Positions 1 to 5,570 of a DNA stretch of 8,232 nucleotides are shown here, one piece after another. Under the pieces are notes generated by a model. It saw nothing but the letters and a program-made list of their open reading frames with translations, did no database searches and was not told the DNA's origin. Position 1 is the first letter of the stretch. Each line of letters opens with the position of its first letter. Source of the stretch: Rhodospirillales bacterium 47_12_T64 (GTDB taxonomy: Bacteria; Pseudomonadota; Alphaproteobacteria; Kiloniellales; Kiloniellaceae); contig MABB01000062.1 in the NCBI GenBank assembly GCA_002162915.1, forward strand, positions 13,147-21,378, read 5' to 3'. The position numbers and the translations under genes were made by a program.

Positions 1-228
1 AAGATCGCCCTGAACACCCATGACAGCCAAATGGCCATTCACTCCAAGGATACGACCAAGTAATTCCTGCCTGAAACCGTTCATCACTGACATCACAATA
101 ATCAGCGTGGCAACGCCTAAGGCAATACCGACAAGGGAAAACCCGGCAATGACCGATATAAAACCTTCTTTTCGACGGGAACGGAGGTAGCGAAGAGCAA
201 CCAATCGTTCAAAGGCACCAAAAATCAT
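1..228 (-). CDS. lolC: Lipoprotein-releasing ABC transporter permease (LolC/LolE family), N-terminal part
   Basis: Only the first 76 codons are inside the window; the gene continues past the left edge. The product is the inner-membrane permease of the Lol system, which with the ATPase LolD extracts mature lipoproteins from the inner membrane and hands them to the periplasmic carrier LolA. The visible start is typical of the family: a basic stretch ALRYLRSRRKEGF (residues 11-23), a first membrane segment at about 24-48, then MSVMNGFRQEL (46-56) leading into the periplasmic domain. The ATG at 228 has GGGGAG just upstream (3-base gap). It lies 38 bases after the proS stop with no terminator between, so co-transcription with proS is likely. 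Many alphaproteobacteria have a single LolC/E-type permease, so whether it should be called lolC or lolE cannot be decided here. Confidence 0.9.
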   Translation of the reverse strand, partial: MIFGAFERLVALRYLRSRRKEGFISVIAGFSLVGIALGVATLIIVMSVMNGFRQELLGRILGVNGHLAVMGVQGDL

Positions 229-266
229 TAACTCCCCACTCCCGTCTAATTCTGCTCAGTTGTGTT

Positions 267-1586
267 TTAAAGGCCCAGTTTTGAAAGAGCGGCCTCTAGA
301 GACATCTCTTCTTTTTCACCAGTCTTGCGATTTTTTAACTCAACTACGCCATTTTTAAGGCCGCGAGGACCAATAACCAGCTGCCAAGGTACACCAATCA
401 GATCCATGTCCTTGAACTTACCACCAGCAGAAGTATCTCTGTCATCATAGAGAACATCAACACCAGCAGAGTTGAACTTCTGATAAAGATCATCACAAGC
501 TTTTACACAGGCTTCGTCTTTAACCTTAAGGTTGATCAAGCCCACCTTGTAAGGGGCAACAGCTTCCGGCCAAATGATACCATTTTCATCGTGGCTGGCT
601 TCGATAATAGCGCCGAGAAGACGGGAAACGCCGATACCATATGATCCCATGAAGACAGGTACATTCTGGCCTTCCTTGTTCAAGACAGTCGCCCCCATCG
701 GCTCAGAGTACTTTGTACCGAAATGGAAGATATGCCCAACTTCAATACCGCGGCACTGCACGCGTTTATCTTCAGGCACTGAGTCTTCAAAATCAGATTG
801 AACATAGATTTCGTCAGTAGCAGCATAGATACTTGTCCAGTCATCCACGATTGGCTGCAGGTCACTGCTATAATCGACAGCTGAGGATGGCGAAGCTTTT
901 TCAAGGAAATCAGAATGACAGAAAACTTCGGACTCACCTGTATCAGCAAGAATGATAAACTCATGACTGAGTTCACCACCGATTGGTCCGGTATCAGCAG
1001 CCATCGGAATGGCACGCAAACCTAGACGCTCAAACGTCCGCAGATACGAGACGAACATACGGTTGTAAGCAGCTTTGGAAGCTTCAAAATCGATGTCGAA
1101 GGAATAGGCATCCTTCATAAAGAATTCGCGACCGCGCATCACGCCAAAACGGGGACGCACCTCATCGCGGAATTTCCACTGGATGTGATAGAGGTTTTTT
1201 GGCAAATCTTTATAACTTTTCACCGAATTGGCAAAAATTTCAGTCACCAACTCTTCGTTGGTTGGTCCATAGAGCATATCACGACCATGACGATCTTGAA
1301 TACGCAGCATTTCCTTGCCGTAATCATCGTAACGTCCAGACTTACGCCAAAGATCTGCAGGCTGGATTGTCGGCATTAGAATTTCCAATGCCCCAGCACG
1401 ATTCTGTTCTTCCCGGACAATTTGCTCGATTTTTCTCAAGACCTTAAGGCCTAGAGGCAACCACGAGTAAATCCCAGATGTCGCCTGGCGGATCATACCA
1501 GCACGAAGCATGTAGCGGTGTGAGACAATCTGGGCCTCGGTGGGGTTTTCCTTCAAAGTAGGAAGGAAATAAGCAGAAAGGCGCAT
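267..1586 (-). CDS. proS: Proline--tRNA ligase, short alphaproteobacterial type
   Basis: Cytoplasmic class II aminoacyl-tRNA synthetase that activates proline with ATP and charges tRNA-Pro. At 439 residues it is much shorter than the roughly 570-residue E. coli enzyme because the editing insertion domain (INS) between motifs 2 and 3 is absent or reduced to a remnant, as is usual in alphaproteobacteria. Visible landmarks: the motif 1 region around residues 30-75; TNEE at 109-112; motif 2, from [18 protein letters not shown] (139-156) through KDAYSFD (158-164); [14 protein letters not shown] at 197-210, contributing to the proline pocket; and motif 3, GSYGIGVSR, at 314-322. The C-terminal anticodon-binding domain spans about 345-437. 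The ATG at 1586 has AGGA (1594-1597) seven bases upstream. A promoter candidate lies about 75 bases upstream, and lolC follows after 38 bases. Without INS, clearing of Ala-tRNA-Pro probably relies on a separate deacylase (inference). Confidence 0.97.
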   Translation of the reverse strand: MRLSAYFLPTLKENPTEAQIVSHRYMLRAGMIRQATSGIYSWLPLGLKVLRKIEQIVREEQNRAGALEILMPTIQPADLWRKSGRYDDYGKEMLRIQDRHGRDMLYGPTNEELVTEIFANSVKSYKDLPKNLYHIQWKFRDEVRPRFGVMRGREFFMKDAYSFDIDFEASKAAYNRMFVSYLRTFERLGLRAIPMAADTGPIGGELSHEFIILADTGESEVFCHSDFLEKASPSSAVDYSSDLQPIVDDWTSIYAATDEIYVQSDFEDSVPEDKRVQCRGIEVGHIFHFGTKYSEPMGATVLNKEGQNVPVFMGSYGIGVSRLLGAIIEASHDENGIIWPEAVAPYKVGLINLKVKDEACVKACDDLYQKFNSAGVDVLYDDRDTSAGGKFKDMDLIGVPWQLVIGPRGLKNGVVELKNRKTGEKEEMSLEAALSKLGL

Positions 1587-1593
1587 TTCTGTA

Positions 1594-1597
1594 TCCT
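1594..1597 (-). promoter_or_regulatory. Ribosome binding site of proS
   Basis: AGGA on the minus strand with a 7-base gap to the ATG at 1586. It supports this ATG as the proS start and agrees with the family's usual N-terminus ([10 protein letters not shown]). Confidence 0.6.
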
Positions 1598-1662
1598 GGA
1601 ACGTTAAAAATTGTATTTGGACGGATTGATCCAGTGTTCATAGCTGGAAAATATTGGGGTCA

Positions 1663-1691
1663 TGTATATGGGATCAAGGATCACTTGTCCA
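1663..1691 (-). promoter_or_regulatory. Candidate sigma70-type promoter for proS-lolC
   Basis: On the minus strand, TGGACA (1686-1691, five of six matches to TTGACA) is followed after 17 bases by TATACA (1663-1668, four of six matches to TATAAT). Transcription would begin near 1656, leaving a leader of about 70 bases before the proS ATG. A tandem GGATCA repeat fills most of the spacer, and an imperfect palindrome overlaps the -35 box, so regulation here is plausible. It is inferred from sequence only; promoter matches of this quality also arise by chance. Confidence 0.45.
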
Positions 1692-1701
1692 TGCATGACA
1701 A
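1685..1701. repeat. Inverted repeat TTGTC-N7-GACAA overlapping the proS -35 box
   Basis: Five-base perfect arms, TTGTC (1685-1689) and GACAA (1697-1701), are separated by 7 bases that include ATGCAT. The left arm shares bases with the predicted -35 element (1686-1691), the position expected for a repressor site. The arms are short, so chance cannot be excluded. Confidence 0.3.
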
Positions 1702-1735
1702 ATAGATATCAAGACAGTGCCTTATAGAAAGGATC

Positions 1736-1777
1736 ACGGGAGCTTAAGTTGATCGAAGAAAGTCAACTATCTCCCGT
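1736..1777 (-). terminator. Possible hairpin over the stop codon of the upstream gene
   Basis: Outer arms ACGGGAG (1736-1742) and CTCCCGT (1771-1777) are perfectly complementary over 7 bp. Inner arms AGTTGA (1747-1752) and TCAACT (1763-1768) pair over 6 bp around a 10-base loop, with a small asymmetric internal loop between the stems. On the minus-strand transcript the structure contains the last codons and the TAG stop (1767-1769) of the unknown exported protein gene. It is followed only by a weak run (CCTTTCT), not a real U-tract, so it may be an inefficient terminator, a 3'-end stabilising structure, or incidental. Confidence 0.4.
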
Positions 1778-2264
1778 TCTTGATGATATTCTGACATTTT
1801 TGGGCGAGCTCACGTTGCTCTTCGTCTTGTAGAGGCTGCCCATTAAAATAGGAGCTGCCGTCTTTGTGAACTTCGACAACACCTATTTCGGCTTCTGCTT
1901 CGAAATTAGCCTGATTAGCGGGGATGTTATAGCGTTCGAAGAGATCGACAGTAATTGGAATTCTAATCACATCAGGTAATGTTATCGGCTGTGAATTGAG
2001 ATCAGCAGAGACAACTTTCTTACCTCGTTTGGTAACACCCGGCGTGTAGGCTACATCGTCAGAGGGTTGATGCCTGATTAACCTGGAACAATCTTCCCGA
2101 GTAATTTTCACCACAGCATCAGGTTGTGCCTGCGCAAGAACCGGCCCAACGATAACCCCCATACTCAGGGTCGCCATAACCAGTGTTACCGGGCTTAATG
2201 TTGCCAGGCTTACTCTTGATGTCAGCCACGAGTTGGTAATTCTGAGGGTATGGAACTTAGACAT
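1767..2264 (-). CDS. Exported protein of unknown function with signal peptide
   Basis: I cannot name a function. From the ATG at 2264 the product has 165 residues. A basic N-terminal stretch leads to a hydrophobic core (about residues 20-43) and a plausible signal peptidase I site after VLAQA (A46), so the mature protein of about 119 residues is probably periplasmic. The mature part begins near VVKITREDC, has PDVIRIPITVDLFERYNIP in the middle (residues 97-115), then ANFEAEAEIGVVEVHKDG and YFNGQPLQD, and ends in a charged helix. It has exactly two cysteines (C59 and C157), which could form a disulfide. I have the impression of similar uncharacterised alphaproteobacterial proteins, but name no family. 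GTG at 2273 and ATG at 2270 are alternative starts in the same frame; I prefer 2264 because GGTGAT lies four bases upstream of it. It sits alone between a strong terminator and the proS promoter region. Confidence 0.8.
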   Translation of the reverse strand: MSKFHTLRITNSWLTSRVSLATLSPVTLVMATLSMGVIVGPVLAQAQPDAVVKITREDCSRLIRHQPSDDVAYTPGVTKRGKKVVSADLNSQPITLPDVIRIPITVDLFERYNIPANQANFEAEAEIGVVEVHKDGSSYFNGQPLQDEEQRELAQKCQNIIKNGR

Positions 2265-2268
2265 ATTC

Positions 2269-2274
2269 ATCACC
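2269..2274 (-). promoter_or_regulatory. Ribosome binding site choosing the start of the exported protein
   Basis: GGTGAT on the minus strand matches six consecutive bases of the extended anti-16S complement (AAGGAGGTGATC) and lies four bases before the ATG at 2264. The in-frame GTG at 2273 and ATG at 2270 fall inside this element and have no Shine-Dalgarno sequence of their own, so 2264 is favoured. Confidence 0.45.
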
Positions 2275-2298
2275 GCAAGAAATTAGTTTGATAAACAA

Positions 2299-2333
2299 AA
2301 ATAGCCTGCGGTCAGGATAACCGCAGGCTATTT
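2299..2333 (-). terminator. Strong Rho-independent terminator ending the nuo-birA-coaX-rnj-mce-DUF1467 unit
   Basis: Arms 2299-2311 and 2321-2333 pair perfectly over 13 bp with a GC-rich core (GCCTGCGG/CCGCAGGC). A further T-A pair closes a 7-base loop. On the minus strand the stem runs into TATTTTTGTTTAT, a good U-tract. It lies about 65 bases past the DUF1467 stop. The plus-strand side has a shorter T/A-rich flank, so weak bidirectional activity is possible, but no convergent gene is present. Confidence 0.9.
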
Positions 2334-2360
2334 ATATACAATGAAGATAATTTAAGGGGC

Positions 2361-2378
2361 TGTAATCAAAGGATTACA
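2361..2378 (-). repeat. Inverted repeat / small hairpin after the DUF1467 gene
   Basis: TGTAATC (2361-2367) and GATTACA (2372-2378) are perfect 7-base inverted arms around a 4-base loop, 20 bases past the DUF1467 stop and upstream of the main terminator. No U-tract follows on the minus strand (GCCCCTTAAATT). It may be a 3'-stabilising hairpin or a protein-binding palindrome. Confidence 0.45.
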
Positions 2379-2398
2379 ATATATCTCTAATCAGTGAC

Positions 2399-2641
2399 TT
2401 AATAAGGCAACTCACCAATCGTGATAATTTTATTGGTGATAATAAAATAAGCCACGCCCCAAAGAACAGCAGAAACGGCACTCGTAATAAGAGCTTTGCG
2501 TCCTAACATGGGATTAGCTGGTGCTGAAGGTTCATTACCCACTTCGGGATTTTCAACAGGCTTTACACCAAAAGGCAAAGCCATAAAGAAAATAAGCCAC
2601 CAGATAACCACATAAACCAATATACCTGTTACCCAATTCAT
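2399..2641 (-). CDS. DUF1467 family small membrane protein
   Basis: An 80-residue protein with two predicted membrane helices, about residues 4-23 (very Trp/Ile/Val rich, including VVIWWLIFF) and 50-69. They are joined by a short Pro/Glu/Asn-rich loop that carries the family signature ALPFGVKP (21-28) and a central Gly/Ala/Pro segment. This layout and size match the alphaproteobacterial DUF1467 family, whose function is not known to me. It starts 22 bases after the mce stop with only a weak Shine-Dalgarno sequence and is the last gene before the terminator, so it is probably co-transcribed with mce and rnj. In alphaproteobacteria this family is regularly seen between mce and proS, so the position is typical. 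No transfer or damage is visible. Confidence 0.85.
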   Translation of the reverse strand: MNWVTGILVYVVIWWLIFFMALPFGVKPVENPEVGNEPSAPANPMLGRKALITSAVSAVLWGVAYFIITNKIITIGELPY

Positions 2642-2663
2642 AAACTTTACTCACAAAAAATTA

Positions 2664-3068
2664 TCAGGCTTGTTCAAGCTCAACCAATGTCCCGCAGAAG
2701 TCTTTCGGATGCAAAAACAGAACTGGTTTGTTATGCGCTCCATTTTTGGGCTCACCGTCTCCCAGTATCCGGGCACCTTCAGCTTTCAACTTATCGCGCG
2801 CAGCCAAAATATCATCGACCTCATAACAGATGTGATGAATGCCGCCTGCCGGGTTCTTTTCAAGAAAATTGAGAATTGGAGATTTTTCACCCAATGGATA
2901 AAGAAACTCTATCTTCGTATTCGGAAGCTCCACGAACACAACGGTTACCCCATGATCAGGCTGATCAACCGGATCTGTAACAGTGGCACCTAACACATTT
3001 TTGTATTGAGCAACTGCTGCATCCAAATCAGGCACCGCAATAGCCACATGGTTTAATCTACCGATCAT
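2664..3068 (-). CDS. mce: Methylmalonyl-CoA epimerase
   Basis: A 134-residue, single-domain member of the vicinal oxygen chelate (glyoxalase/bleomycin resistance) fold that interconverts the (S) and (R) forms of methylmalonyl-CoA. This links propionyl-CoA carboxylase to methylmalonyl-CoA mutase in propionate, odd-chain and branched-chain catabolism. Two beta-alpha-beta-beta-beta modules are visible (about 3-57 and 73-132). Likely metal ligands are H7 (LNHVAIAV), E54 (TKIEFLYP), H78 or H79 (GGIHHICYEV) and E130 (GTLVELEQ), each at the family's expected place. Length is normal. The ATG at 3068 has AGAGG (3075-3079) six bases upstream and lies 11 bases past the rnj stop, so tight co-expression with rnj is expected. 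A generic glyoxalase-like enzyme is the alternative, but the HHICYEVDDI segment and the C-terminal pattern fit the epimerase well. Confidence 0.93.
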   Translation of the reverse strand: MIGRLNHVAIAVPDLDAAVAQYKNVLGATVTDPVDQPDHGVTVVFVELPNTKIEFLYPLGEKSPILNFLEKNPAGGIHHICYEVDDILAARDKLKAEGARILGDGEPKNGAHNKPVLFLHPKDFCGTLVELEQA

Positions 3069-3074
3069 GTTTTG

Positions 3075-3079
3075 CCTCT
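3075..3079 (-). promoter_or_regulatory. Ribosome binding site of mce
   Basis: AGAGG on the minus strand, six bases before the ATG at 3068 and immediately after the rnj stop codon (3080-3082). It fixes the mce start and shows how tightly the two genes are packed. Confidence 0.6.
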
Positions 3080-4765
3080 TTACTCAAAAAAGTCGTTCAA
3101 TCGAATGATATGAACATCCGTAACTGGTTTTTTTCCATATCGTTTGTTGCAATGACGACGAACAGCACGGATAGCAACTTCACGAACGACTTCATCACGT
3201 TTCATGTCAGCTTTTTTCAGCAATCTTAACGCGTCACGTACAGTACCAATAACATCTTCAAAATTATCGGCCTCGTCTTCAAGATCAATGACACCCTGAA
3301 TAGTCAATTGAGGTGTGACAGCCAGTTTAAATGCTTCATCAATGACAAGCGTCACAACTGCCGAACCGTTATACATCATCTTCTGACGTGCGACGATAAT
3401 TGGGCTATTCAAGGGAACCAATCGACGGGATTCAATTGCCAGTAATCCACAATATACTTCTGAAACCCTACCCGGCTTTCCCGGTGCCAGACGGATTAAA
3501 TCACCGTTTTTAGCTACAATTCGCGTTTTTACGCCACATTCACCAGCAAGTTTTGCGTGCGCACGAAGATGGCGGGCTTCACCATGAACAGGAATGGATA
3601 TTTTCGGCTGCACCCACTCATATAGCTTTTTAACTTCTTCTTTTCCCGGGTGGCCGGAAACATGAACGTGTTCATCTTTATCTGTGATGATGCGCACACC
3701 GAGTTCAGACAGGTTGTTTTGTAGCTTGTAGATAGAGGTTTCGTTTCCAGGAATAATCCTCGAAGAGAAAATGATCGTATCATCTTCCTCTAGATATACA
3801 TTCTTAAAGCCATCCGTGGATAAGCGCGACAGGGCTGAGCGCGGCTCTCCTTGGCTACCTGTACAAAGAACAACGACTTCACTAGGCGGGATATAAGAAA
3901 ACTCATCTTCGGATAGCAAAGGGGCTACGTTTTGCAGGTATCCATTTTCACGCGCTGCTGAATAAATTCTGTGCATGGAGCGGCCAAGTAATACAACCCG
4001 GCGACCACAGATTTCGGCGGCCTTCATAACGGATTCAACCCGCGCAACATTACTGGCAAAACAGGTTACAGCCACACGGCCGGTACATTTAGAAATGGCA
4101 TCAACCAAACCATTTCGAACGGAAGCTTCTGATCCGGATTCACTTGAGTTCATAACATTGGTTGAATCACTAATCATTGCCAAAATATCTTCATCAGCAA
4201 GTGATTGCAGACGTTTCTTGTCGTAATGCGGACCAACAAGTGGTTCAGGATCAAATTTCCAATCACCGGAATGAAAGACAGTACCGCAAGATGTCCGAAT
4301 TAGAAGCGATGCTGGCTCAGGTATTGAGTGGGTCATTGAAACCAACTCAATCTCAAATGGACCCGCAGAGAACTTTCCAGCAACAGGTATCACTGTGATC
4401 TCAGCCTGATCTTCTAACCCAGCCTCAACCAATTTTGAATAAACCATCGATTTGGTAAAGGGGGTGCAGAAAATCGGGCACCGCAAATCAGCCCATAGAT
4501 GGGGAACTGCCCCAATATGATCCTCATGAGCATGGGTTAAGACCAGGCCAACAAGGTTTTCGCGTTGTTTCTCGATAAACTCGGGATCAGGCATGATTAC
4601 ATCAATACCCGGGAATTTGCCCCCATCAGCAAAGGAAATTCCAAGATCAACCATCAACCATTTGCCATCATGGCCATAGAGATTGAGGTTCATGCCGATT
4701 TCGCCTGTTCCACCAAGAGGCAGAAACAAAAGCTCGTCTTTTTTAGGGATCACAGATTTACTCAT
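3080..4765 (-). CDS. rnj: Ribonuclease J (metallo-beta-lactamase / beta-CASP)
   Basis: A 561-residue cytoplasmic RNase of the RNase J family, which combines 5'-to-3' exonuclease and endonuclease activity in RNA decay and rRNA processing. Early annotations called such genes metal-dependent hydrolases. The N-terminal metallo-beta-lactamase core shows GGTGEIGMN (18-26), the zinc motif THAHEDHIGA (77-86), H146 (MTHSIPE) and D168 (HSGDWKFD). The beta-CASP domain begins around SDSTN (199-203), with HVSGH at 368-372 and PVHGEARH at 392-399. The C-terminal domain (about 450-561) is complete. The ATG at 4765 lies 14 bases after the coaX stop; its Shine-Dalgarno sequence is poor, so translation may be coupled to coaX. 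All catalytic residues I can identify are present. The family assignment is firm; J1 or J2 subtype names do not apply here. Confidence 0.95.
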   Translation of the reverse strand: MSKSVIPKKDELLFLPLGGTGEIGMNLNLYGHDGKWLMVDLGISFADGGKFPGIDVIMPDPEFIEKQRENLVGLVLTHAHEDHIGAVPHLWADLRCPIFCTPFTKSMVYSKLVEAGLEDQAEITVIPVAGKFSAGPFEIELVSMTHSIPEPASLLIRTSCGTVFHSGDWKFDPEPLVGPHYDKKRLQSLADEDILAMISDSTNVMNSSESGSEASVRNGLVDAISKCTGRVAVTCFASNVARVESVMKAAEICGRRVVLLGRSMHRIYSAARENGYLQNVAPLLSEDEFSYIPPSEVVVLCTGSQGEPRSALSRLSTDGFKNVYLEEDDTIIFSSRIIPGNETSIYKLQNNLSELGVRIITDKDEHVHVSGHPGKEEVKKLYEWVQPKISIPVHGEARHLRAHAKLAGECGVKTRIVAKNGDLIRLAPGKPGRVSEVYCGLLAIESRRLVPLNSPIIVARQKMMYNGSAVVTLVIDEAFKLAVTPQLTIQGVIDLEDEADNFEDVIGTVRDALRLLKKADMKRDEVVREVAIRAVRRHCNKRYGKKPVTDVHIIRLNDFFE

Positions 4766-4779
4766 AATTTATATCTAAC

Positions 4780-5556
4780 TCAGTCTTTCTGGCTATTCAG
4801 CTCATAAATCGCGATCAACCCACGAAGTGTTACATCTTTGTCAATGTGATCGATGACATCGGTAGCAGTGACAAAAAGTTGTGCCAATCCACCCGTCGCA
4901 ACGACCTTCATTGGCGCGCCGTATTCTTCTCGAATACGTTTAACCATGCCTTCCACCATAGAGATATATCCCCAGAATATTCCGGACTCCATGGCGGGGA
5001 CAGTCGCTTTGCCTATTATCTTCTCTGGACGTTTGATATCAATACGCGGCAATTTGGCAGAAGCCATATACAAAGCATCAACCGATAAGTTTACTCCGGG
5101 AGCAATGACCCCTCCCTCATAGGCACCATCTGCGCCGACAATATCAAATGTTGTCGCCGTACCGAAATCAATCATGATCAAGTTACCACCATACCGACGA
5201 TAACCTGCAACGGCATTCACCAACCGATCAGCACCTGCCTGTTCGGGGTGATCGATTCGAACCTCCAAACCAAGGTCAATTTTCCCGAGTTCGACCATCA
5301 GGGGCATACAGTTGAAATACGCCTTGCAAAGTGAAGTCAGGTTGTAGGTTGAAGCAGGAACAACATTGGCAAGAATGGCACCAGAAATATCTTCGGGGAC
5401 GAGCCCCTTTAGCGCCATAAGTTGCGTTAACCAGACAGCATATTCATCAGAGGTCTTTTTGCTGTCACTGGTCGCACGCCAGTATCCCTTCTGATCCTTG
5501 CCATCATAAACAGCAAAAACGACGTTGGTATTCCCTGAATCAATTACGAGCAGCAT
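4780..5556 (-). CDS. coaX: Type III pantothenate kinase
   Basis: A 258-residue cytoplasmic enzyme of the ASKHA fold that phosphorylates pantothenate, the first step of CoA synthesis. Type III enzymes resist CoA feedback and generally need a monovalent cation (family knowledge). Diagnostic motifs: the phosphate-binding start DSGNTNVVF (6-14), EQAGADRLVNAVAG (105-118) with the probable catalytic Asp at 110, IDFGTATTFD (129-138), YEGGVIAPG (146-154) and the second nucleotide loop VVATGGLAQLF (218-228). Length is normal and the gene is intact. The ATG at 5556 lies 14 bases after the birA stop with a modest GAGA Shine-Dalgarno sequence, and rnj follows after 14 bases, so it belongs to the same unit. 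Pairing next to birA is common in bacteria; some have the two activities neighbouring or linked. Confidence 0.96.
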   Translation of the reverse strand: MLLVIDSGNTNVVFAVYDGKDQKGYWRATSDSKKTSDEYAVWLTQLMALKGLVPEDISGAILANVVPASTYNLTSLCKAYFNCMPLMVELGKIDLGLEVRIDHPEQAGADRLVNAVAGYRRYGGNLIMIDFGTATTFDIVGADGAYEGGVIAPGVNLSVDALYMASAKLPRIDIKRPEKIIGKATVPAMESGIFWGYISMVEGMVKRIREEYGAPMKVVATGGLAQLFVTATDVIDHIDKDVTLRGLIAIYELNSQKD

Positions 5557-5570
5557 AACAAAATCTCTAT

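Larger units (their letters stand above)
1627..1736. repeat. Cluster of four GGATCA motifs around the proS promoter
   Basis: GGATCA occurs on the plus strand at 1671-1676, 1678-1683 and 1731-1736, and as its reverse complement TGATCC at 1627-1632. The middle two form a direct tandem with a 7-base period. A fifth GATC lies at 1751-1754. By random expectation a six-base word would be seen far less than once in 110 bases on both strands. The tandem pair lies between the predicted -10 and -35 boxes. It could be an operator or a cluster of GATC methylation sites; the function is unknown. Confidence 0.4.
1587..1766. other. Intergenic regulatory region upstream of proS
   Basis: The longest non-coding stretch in the window, 180 bases. 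It holds the proS Shine-Dalgarno sequence, a candidate promoter, a short palindrome, four GGATCA motifs and the downstream arm of the hairpin over the preceding stop codon. A small possible leader hairpin (TCCAG 1630-1634 with CTGGA 1644-1648) falls in the predicted 5' leader. I see no tRNA-like element, riboswitch core or small gene in it. Confidence 0.5.

Noticed and set aside
229..266. Possible terminator between proS and lolC
   Set aside because: The 38-base gap has no hairpin with a U-tract, so read-through into lolC is the simpler view.
1444..1641. Minus-strand 65-codon frame overlapping the proS start and leader
   Set aside because: It overlaps the first part of proS in another frame and has no convincing ribosome binding site, so I do not regard it as a leader peptide. 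It contains no run of proline codons that would suggest attenuation.
1630..1648. TCCAG/CTGGA leader hairpin as a riboswitch or T-box
   Set aside because: Only 5 bp with a 9-base loop, with no conserved T-box or riboswitch core. T-box control of proS is not expected in alphaproteobacteria.
2670..2993. Plus-strand open frame of 107 codons opposite mce
   Set aside because: It is fully antisense to a well-supported gene, has no ribosome binding site I can recognise and no motif, and is best explained as a shadow of mce codon structure.
4177..4398. Plus-strand open frames opposite rnj, coaX and birA (for example 73 codons here)
   Set aside because: All lie antisense to firm genes, are short, and show no domain, signal peptide or translation signal. 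None has a supporting promoter.
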